Source: Candidatus Hodarchaeota archaeon
GTDB lineage: Archaea > Asgardarchaeota > Heimdallarchaeia > Hodarchaeales > Hodarchaeaceae
DNA: 10,527 bases
Direction of reading: 5' to 3'
NCBI GenBank assembly: GCA_016840305.1
Contig: JAEOSP010000406.1
Location: forward strand, 1-10,527
Under the pieces are notes generated by a model, which was not told where the DNA came from, did no database searches, and was given only the letters and a program-made list of their open reading frames with translations. A program made the translations under genes and the position numbers. Positions 6,129-10,527 of the stretch are shown piece by piece (the stretch's first letter is position 1; each line of letters opens with the position of its first letter).

Positions 6129-7435
6129 GATCGTGCTTCTCCTGACTTTTCAACCGCCCACTTTATTGCAAGAGGGCCAAAAATTTGAAAAACAATAGTT
6201 GTTGCGGTTATTGTATTGAGGATCAATAATCCCGTTCTTGGTTCACCAAGAGTTGCCAGTTTATCGGAAATCAGAACAGCTAAACCTAGTGCTACTCCTG
6301 CTTGTGAGTAAAGGCACGGTCCCAAATATTTCTGAATAGTAGGTTCCGCTTTTGCAATGCTAGCCCCGAGAAAAGCCCCGATAGATTTTGCTACTGTTCG
6401 GCCGATAAGATAGAGAATACCTAGGAGGCCGATTTGTGTTATGGATGAAATATCCAGATTTAACCCTATTAATACGAAAAATAGAGCTATTAAAGGAGAT
6501 CCAATCTTATATACTTCATGGAATATTTGATGGGGCTCATCTTCACTTGTTTCAATAAGCTCTTGGTCAATATGACCAATTATTCCTTCTGTTTGAGTCC
6601 CGAAAATTTCTGAAATTAACGCTTTCTTCCTTGGATCAATTTCAGGTCTTTCACAGAGACTCGCTATGGTGATACCGAAAACCATCGTTGGGAGGATATA
6701 GGATATCCCTAAGAAACCAGATATTCCAATACAGACAAGTACTGCTCCAATTATAAGATTTACATATTCTCCGTGGTCATCTTCACGGTTCAGTAAAAAT
6801 GAGAATAAGGTACCTGCAATTAATCCTAAACCTACCGATAATCCTATATCAATCATCATAGGAACAAATAAGTTAATTATATCAAGTCTTCCTCCCTCTA
6901 ACTCAATTACCGCATAATCAATGGCAAAATCTGTAAGTATTATTGCAAAAATATCATCTAAGGCAAGAATTATCATCGTGGTTGAAGTCAATGGACCTTT
7001 ACAATCATACTCCCAGAAAACTGCTGCGGTTCCTGCAGGAGCTGTTGCTGACGCTAATGCTCCGAACAACATAGCAAGATAGAGTTCGTTAGTTATAAGG
7101 AAAACAAGAAATGTAACGAAGAAGAAAGTGAAGAATGCTTCTACCAGTAGGATTATTATTACTTTAGATGACATTTTTTTAAGTGTTTTCCAGTCTATTT
7201 CGGATCCTAGGTGGAAACCAATAAATCCTAATGCAAGTGCAACTACAACATTTGTTACACTTACATAATAATCTTGAAATAGACCAAATGGTTTGAATAT
7301 AATTCCAGTTACAATTCCAACAACTATAAATCCTAAAATTTCAGGAATTTTAAGTTTCTTTAATCCATCAGATCCCAGAACCCCGAAGGTAAGAATTAAG
7401 CCGATTTCTAAAATAAAAATAATCTCTGGCTCCAT
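6122..7435 (-). CDS. CPA2-family Na+(K+)/H+ antiporter, NapA/Kef-like membrane domain only
   Basis: 437 residues, ATG start, with about a dozen hydrophobic segments. Family features: a first helix leading into LKIPEILGFIVVGIVTGI (28-45), ALALGFIGFHLGSEID (66-81), the unwound-helix segment TAPAGT (131-136), the ion-binding pair D160-D161 (LALDDIFAII) and the R346/K350 helix (GRTVAKSIGAFLGA), then YSQAGVALGLAVL (376-388). Asp-Asp rather than Asn-Asp is typical of electrogenic exchangers such as NapA, so Na+ export driven by the proton gradient is the best guess. The loop at 262-308 is hydrophilic and acidic. There is no C-terminal RCK/TrkA-N nucleotide-binding domain, unlike KefB/KefC. The weak SD (AGTGA) and a TATA-like box at 7486-7495 suggest its own promoter, divergent from the Trp-rich small gene. 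Confidence 0.9.
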   Translation of the reverse strand: MEPEIIFILEIGLILTFGVLGSDGLKKLKIPEILGFIVVGIVTGIIFKPFGLFQDYYVSVTNVVVALALGFIGFHLGSEIDWKTLKKMSSKVIIILLVEAFFTFFFVTFLVFLITNELYLAMLFGALASATAPAGTAAVFWEYDCKGPLTSTTMIILALDDIFAIILTDFAIDYAVIELEGGRLDIINLFVPMMIDIGLSVGLGLIAGTLFSFLLNREDDHGEYVNLIIGAVLVCIGISGFLGISYILPTMVFGITIASLCERPEIDPRKKALISEIFGTQTEGIIGHIDQELIETSEDEPHQIFHEVYKIGSPLIALFFVLIGLNLDISSITQIGLLGILYLIGRTVAKSIGAFLGASIAKAEPTIQKYLGPCLYSQAGVALGLAVLISDKLATLGEPRTGLLILNTITATTIVFQIFGPLAIKWAVEKSGEARSC

Positions 7436-7485
7436 TTTGATTCACTAAAAAATGTCTGTTTGTCTCAATCTCCAGGAATTAACGG

Positions 7486-7495
7486 ATTTTTATTT
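7486..7495 (-). promoter_or_regulatory. Candidate TATA box of the CPA2 antiporter gene
   Basis: Minus-strand AAATAAAAAT preceded by AAGGC lies about 55 bases before the ATG, giving a leader near 30 bases. A second AT box containing the palindrome TATTATAATA lies farther upstream (about 7520-7533). Both are in the 216-base divergent gap. Confidence 0.3.
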
Positions 7496-7582
7496 GCCTT
7501 TACTTGTCTTGCGTTCAATATTATAATACATTTTCAATAGGAACTGAAGTAATTAATATGGGAGTCTGAAATAACCATTCCC

Positions 7583-7594
7583 AAGCAATAAAAG
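7583..7594 (+). promoter_or_regulatory. Candidate TATA box of the Trp-rich small gene
   Basis: AAGCAATAAAAG lies about 62 bases before the TTG start at 7652 and would give a leader of about 37 bases, enough to contain the SD at 7639-7646. This is a position and composition argument only. Confidence 0.25.
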
Positions 7595-7638
7595 CCATCA
7601 AAGAAAAATGATGAACTGATGACCTCAAACTAATCAGA

Positions 7639-7646
7639 AAGGAGGT
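7639..7646 (+). promoter_or_regulatory. Full-strength Shine-Dalgarno site before a TTG start
   Basis: AAGGAGGT is fully complementary to the usual 16S rRNA 3' end (ACCTCCTT) and ends 5 bases before TTG at 7652. It is the strongest ribosome-binding site in the window and fixes the start. Confidence 0.8.
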
Positions 7647-7651
7647 AAAAA

Positions 7652-8113
7652 TTGATACCTAACAGCGATACTTATGTTTTTTTCGAAAATGATAAGCCAT
7701 TGAAAGTTAAAAGAGATAATTATTATCTAGAAGTGAAGAAAATAGATTTAGAAATCTTTCCTATAATTGAGGATTTTAAAATTGAGCTTTATGACACTCA
7801 AAGCAGTCTAGGAAATCAATTGAGATTTGCCAGTGATAGTCTAGGCATAGTGACTACTTTTCCTTGGTGGGATCATGTAGATCAATCATTACTCGAATTA
7901 CCCGATTTTATTCCAGTAGGTACTACTGAGAAGCCATATGAAGCTGCTGATGAAGGTTGGTGTGTCTGGATTTGGCAAGAAGGTGAATATATCCATATCC
8001 TAGAGGGTGATGATCCTCTTACAACCAAGTTCCCTGTGTGGTTTAAAGTGGATTCTAAACTATTTTTGAAAGAATGGAATAAAATAAAATTGTTAGAAAA
8101 AAACGAAAAGTAA
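7652..8113 (+). CDS. Trp-rich acidic small protein, unknown function
   Basis: 153 residues, TTG start fixed by a perfect SD. I do not recognise the family with confidence. There is no signal peptide, membrane helix or Cys cluster (one Cys, C104), so it is probably cytoplasmic. Predicted mostly beta: an N-terminal strand pair (YVFFENDKPLKVKRDNYYLEV), a central FPWWDHVDQ (70-78), and a distinctive C-terminal block GWCVWIWQEGEYIHILEGDD (102-121) followed by TKFPVWFKVDSKLFLKEW (125-142). Seven Trp in 153 residues is unusual, and the block looks like a small conserved domain rather than random translation. It stands alone on the plus strand between two minus-strand antiporter genes and converges on the 110-residue gene with 22 bases between stops. 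Confidence 0.75.
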   Translation: MIPNSDTYVFFENDKPLKVKRDNYYLEVKKIDLEIFPIIEDFKIELYDTQSSLGNQLRFASDSLGIVTTFPWWDHVDQSLLELPDFIPVGTTEKPYEAADEGWCVWIWQEGEYIHILEGDDPLTTKFPVWFKVDSKLFLKEWNKIKLLEKNEK

Positions 8114-8135
8114 TTCCAACAATTATAAAACCTTT
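8114..8135. terminator. Short convergent gap with T-tract
   Basis: The 22 bases between the two stop codons hold the beginning of a T5 run on the plus strand (8133-8137) and, read on the minus strand, GGTTTTATAATTG. Either could act as a simple archaeal T-tract terminator. No independent stem is visible. Confidence 0.25.
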
Positions 8136-8468
8136 TTACTTCTTATAATAGTAGTACATTAGAATATCAGTTTTTAATGGCGTAAATTGTTCTAGAAAGA
8201 TCTGTTGTTCACGGGGAGTGTCCATACTGTCAGTGTACATTACTAAAGGTTTATCATTTCCATAACCAGATTCAATGCATTCTTTCGAAATCTCAACAAC
8301 GAGAGGGATGAACGCTTCCTGTGTTTTTGCATCTTTAAATGCTGTAAACCTTTGGATCACTCTTTCTTCCTCATTCTCTGAAGGTTTAAATATTAGGGGA
8401 ATCCCTATCCTATTTACATTCAAAATTTCCATATTAAATTGGAAGCTGGATATCAATAATCTTAACAT
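8136..8468 (-). CDS. 110-residue protein of unknown function, start overlapping the nhaA stop
   Basis: The ATG (8466-8468) lies inside the last codons of nhaA, so the genes overlap by 7 bases in an ATGTTAA arrangement, the classic sign of translational coupling in one mRNA. The SD is weak (AGAAGA), consistent with coupling; a second ATG at codon 13 has no SD either. I do not recognise the protein. It is soluble-looking, has one Cys and no membrane helix: strands at 2-10 and 22-28 (IGIPLIF), a charged helix (30-45), AFIPLVVEISKECIESG (52-68), then KPLVMYTDSMDTPREQQIFLEQF and a C-terminal DILMYYYYKK strand. The composition is that of a folded protein, and the overlap argues that it is real and linked to NhaA. 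It could be an antiporter regulator (inference only). Confidence 0.65.
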   Translation of the reverse strand: MLRLLISSFQFNMEILNVNRIGIPLIFKPSENEEERVIQRFTAFKDAKTQEAFIPLVVEISKECIESGYGNDKPLVMYTDSMDTPREQQIFLEQFTPLKTDILMYYYYKK

Positions 8469-9832
8469 TCGAATTCTTCTAAATCTAATTCAATGGGTGT
8501 CGTTCTCGCTAAGATTACAATGCCAAGAATAGCAGCAATCAAGGACGTAACTAATATACTAAATTTTGTCATTATTAAAAGTACAGGATCAGTTATTGCA
8601 AGATTACCTATAAATAATGCCATAGTGAAGCCTATCCCCGCAAGGAAAGAACCACCAAGAATATGCATCCAAGTTAATCCAGAAGGTAAAGAAGTTATCC
8701 CTGATTTTACAGCAATCCATGTTGCCAAACTAATACCTAAGGGTTTTCCTAAAATTAAACCAAAGAAAATTCCTAATTCAATCGGATGGATCGTTGGGGG
8801 AATATCTCCCAGTAGAACTCCTGAGTTTGCAAGAATAAAAATGGGAATAATAGCAAATGCGACCCAGTAATGTAAGAGACGTTCATATCTTTGAAGGGGA
8901 GGTTCCACGTTTTGACACGCAGTTTCCAGTGCTTTTACTGCTGACTGTTGTTTTTGACTCAATAGAACTCCTGATTCACACTTTCCAGAAGTTTGAAATT
9001 CCTCAATAAGGAGTTGTGTATCTACAATGAACCTGCTTGCATCTACTTTATTCTGAGCTGGAATGGTGAAGGCAAGTAAAACACCTGCTATTGTTGCATG
9101 AATTCCTGATTGAAGGATAAAAAACCAAAGAATTACTCCAAAGATGATATAAAAGGTCGGATTTTGAATATTTAATCGATTTAGTAAAACAAGTGTTAAG
9201 AAAATAATAAATGCCGCAAAGAGAATTGTCCAGTCGATATTTGAACTATAAAAGAGTGCTATTACTAAAACTGCTCCTATATCATCAATGATTGCTAAAC
9301 CAGTAATAAATACTTTTAGAGGAAAAGGGGCTCGCTTACCCATTAATGCCAATATTCCTAGAGTAAATGCAATATCCGTTGCCATCGGGATTCCCCAACC
9401 TGAAATACTTTCGGGAGAATTTAAGTTAAAAAGAATATAAATCAACGCAGGAATAACCATCCCTCCCATAGCGGCTATTATAGGAAGTGAAGCCTTCCGT
9501 AAAGAATTTAATTCGCCTGTAAGTATTTCACGTTTTATTTCTAATCCAATAACAAAGAAAAAGATGGCCATCAATCCATCATTTATCCATAAGAAAATAC
9601 TCTTGTCAAGGCCAACATCACCGATTTTAACGATCATTTTTGTATTCCAAAAGTTAGTATAGTTTTCAAATAAGAAGAAATTTGTTAAAATCAACGCAAT
9701 TGCAGTACATAGGATTAAAATTATTCCACTTAACTGTTCTGTATTTTGAAATTCTTTGAATGGTTTTAAAATACGTTTTGATACTTTCTGTTCTATTGAT
9801 TCGGTTTTAGTAACCATATATTTTCCCTTCAT
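8462..9832 (-). CDS. nhaA: Na+/H+ antiporter NhaA
   Basis: 456 residues. Landmarks of NhaA, in order: LIFFFVIGLEIKREILTGEL-like segment (about 88-107), the T152-D153 unwound helix (MATDIAFTLGILALMGKR), the ion-binding pair D183-D184 (AIIDDIGAVL), H245 (SGIHATIAGVLL, the His225 equivalent of E. coli), and K363 (GKPLGI, the Lys300 equivalent), ending GFTMALFIGNLA. It exchanges Na+ for H+ electrogenically across the cell membrane. Residues about 262-318 form a hydrophilic insert ending PPLQRYERLLHYWVAF, known from the long-form NhaA subgroup, so length is normal for that group. The first ATG (9832) has no SD; the second at codon 6 (9817) is preceded by AAGGGA at 6 bases and may be the true start. 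The 3' end overlaps the 110-residue gene. Confidence 0.95.
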   Translation of the reverse strand: MKGKYMVTKTESIEQKVSKRILKPFKEFQNTEQLSGIILILCTAIALILTNFFLFENYTNFWNTKMIVKIGDVGLDKSIFLWINDGLMAIFFFVIGLEIKREILTGELNSLRKASLPIIAAMGGMVIPALIYILFNLNSPESISGWGIPMATDIAFTLGILALMGKRAPFPLKVFITGLAIIDDIGAVLVIALFYSSNIDWTILFAAFIIFLTLVLLNRLNIQNPTFYIIFGVILWFFILQSGIHATIAGVLLAFTIPAQNKVDASRFIVDTQLLIEEFQTSGKCESGVLLSQKQQSAVKALETACQNVEPPLQRYERLLHYWVAFAIIPIFILANSGVLLGDIPPTIHPIELGIFFGLILGKPLGISLATWIAVKSGITSLPSGLTWMHILGGSFLAGIGFTMALFIGNLAITDPVLLIMTKFSILVTSLIAAILGIVILARTTPIELDLEEFEC

Positions 9833-9865
9833 ACAGAATAATCAGATTCAAAAAATCATTATGTC

Positions 9866-9877
9866 TAATTTAAAAAA
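9866..9877 (-). promoter_or_regulatory. Candidate TATA box of nhaA
   Basis: Minus-strand TTTTTTAAATTA lies about 40 bases before the first ATG. It predicts a leader of about 13 bases to 9832 or 28 bases to the SD-preceded ATG at 9817; the second fits an SD-led mRNA better. The rest of the 221-base gap (9833-10053) shows only an imperfect AAGATT/AATCTT hairpin at 9939-9965. Confidence 0.35.
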
Positions 9878-10015
9878 GTAACCTCTAAGGAAACAAAAAT
9901 ATCATAGTTCAAATGTATTTTACTTTGATTTGCGAATGAAGATTAAATTAATGAAGTTAAATCTTACTGGAGCTTTTTACTAGTTATTTGCTTCATTTAT
10001 CTGGAACAGGATTTA

Positions 10016-10055
10016 AACAACTAATATGACTCCTTTCAAGGGTAATTTAGTTGTT
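10016..10055 (-). terminator. 9-base inverted repeat overlapping the GNAT-TPR stop codon
   Basis: AACAACTAA (10016-10024) and TTAGTTGTT (10047-10055) are perfect 9-base complementary arms around a 22-base loop. The right arm shares two bases with the TAA stop at 10054-10056. It is the longest perfect stem found in the window and probably marks the 3' end of the gene, although no clear T-run follows on the minus strand. Confidence 0.4.
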
Positions 10056-10527
10056 ATTGATTATTAATCTGATATATCCTAGCTTTGATTTCATTCAAAA
10101 TAGCTTGACATTCCTCAGAATCTTTGAATTCCTCACTAGCAATAGTCTCATTTATCCTGTTAAGAAACTCCTCTGAATCATCATGCTCACAATCCAAAAT
10201 TTTCTTTAGAGATCGAATCGCTTCATTAAGATTATTTAATTTCGCATAACAAATCGCTTCTCTAAGATAAATCCTTTTTTGGAATTCAGATGAAACGAAA
10301 TCAGCATTTATATATGCCTCATTCCTTTCTTTTTTCATCTGTTCAGCTAAGTTGTTGAAACGCAATGCTTCTTCATACAGTTTATTGCGAAAGAATGAAA
10401 TGGAATGTAAAATCAAATTATCATAGGAATTATACCAAAAATGGATTACTGGATGAACTCTCTCCTCGGTATAACCTGCTTTTTTAGCAGTCTTTGCTGA
10501 TGCAATGTTATCTGACCAACAGTGCCA
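10054..10527 (-). CDS. GNAT acetyltransferase with C-terminal TPR-like helices, 5' end outside the window
   Basis: The frame is open from base 10527 to the TAA at 10054-10056: 157 visible residues. A TTG at 10416 (codon 38 of the visible part) could be mistaken for a start, but it has no SD and the codons before it encode WHCWSDNIASAKTAKKAGY, the end of a GNAT acetyl-CoA fold (D/H-N-x-x-S...A-x-K-x-G-F/Y). After about 30 residues come helix pairs: FFRNKLYEEALRFNNLAEQM and REAICYAKLNNLNEAIRSLKKIL, the second a good single TPR, then an acidic helical tail. So the protein is an acetyltransferase carrying a helical, possibly TPR, extension; the acceptor is unknown. The N-terminal half, with the pyrophosphate loop, is not visible. 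It runs in the same direction as nhaA, 221 bases upstream, with separate promoters likely. Confidence 0.7.
   Translation of the reverse strand, partial: WHCWSDNIASAKTAKKAGYTEERVHPVIHFWYNSYDNLILHSISFFRNKLYEEALRFNNLAEQMKKERNEAYINADFVSSEFQKRIYLREAICYAKLNNLNEAIRSLKKILDCEHDDSEEFLNRINETIASEEFKDSEECQAILNEIKARIYQINNQ

Noticed and set aside
6126..6135. Perfect palindrome CACGATCGTG near the CPA2 stop
   Set aside because: It is within the last codons (Ala-Arg-Ser-Cys) and stands alone; no second copy or regulatory context was seen.
8108..8141. 6-base inverted repeat AAGTAA/TTACTT across the convergent gap
   Set aside because: It arises because both genes end in AAG TAA; the symmetry needs no structural explanation.
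8275..8870. Plus-strand open frames opposite nhaA and the 110-residue gene (85 and 125 codons)
   Set aside because: They mirror the codon pattern of the minus-strand genes. NhaA is certain, and the 110-residue minus frame is favoured by its overlap with nhaA and its folded-protein composition.
9040..9060. Hydrophilic middle part of NhaA as a possible foreign insertion
   Set aside because: The segment matches the insert of the long-form NhaA subgroup (QQSAVKALE...PPLQRYERLLH), so it is a family trait.
9833..10053. Possible small RNA or small gene in the gap upstream of nhaA
   Set aside because: Only an imperfect AT-rich hairpin is present; there is no SD-preceded ORF and no recognisable RNA fold.

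Overview
The window is AT-rich, with GC near one third by eye (not computed), and densely coded. It looks archaeal, possibly from an Asgard (Heimdall-/Loki-like) or related mesophilic archaeon. Several starts have TATA-like AT boxes at a distance that fits archaeal promoters, and I saw no convincing bacterial -35/-10 pairs. Shine-Dalgarno (SD) sites of the GGTGA/GGAGGT type sit before ATG and TTG starts. One surface enzyme carries many N-glycosylation sequons. The lineage is an inference; an AT-rich bacterium is not excluded.

Layout. Left edge: the C-terminal end of a probable flavodoxin-family (WrbA-like) protein on +, running in from outside the window. At 441-4728 three minus-strand genes follow: a DUF4910-type M28 aminopeptidase with a PA-like insert and a C-terminal winged-helix-like tail, a membrane-anchored secreted class C beta-lactamase-type serine hydrolase, and a squalene-cyclase-like alpha/alpha-toroid protein of unknown function. 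At 4872-6099 are two plus-strand genes, a RimJ/RimL-type GNAT acetyltransferase and an SRPBCC ligand-binding protein. At 6122-9832 lie two unrelated-family Na+/H+ antiporters, both on minus: a CPA2/NapA-type and NhaA. Between them are a Trp-rich small protein of unknown function on + and a 110-residue unknown whose start codon overlaps the nhaA stop. Right edge: the C-terminal end of a minus-strand gene reading GNAT then TPR, continuing beyond the window.

How the genes relate. Most appear to be single-gene transcripts with their own AT-rich promoters. The clear exception is nhaA plus the overlapping small gene, which are probably co-translated. The two antiporters both have the Asp-Asp motif expected of electrogenic Na+/H+ exchange, so the right half probably serves sodium and pH homeostasis. 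The left half is a loose group of a predicted peptidase, an extracellular hydrolase and a toroid protein with no evident shared pathway. Several gene ends have perfect 7-9 bp inverted repeats spanning the stop codon. I found no tRNA, rRNA, CRISPR array, insertion sequence or stretch over 300 bases without a gene; the longest gaps are about 220 bases (9833-10053 and 7436-7651).
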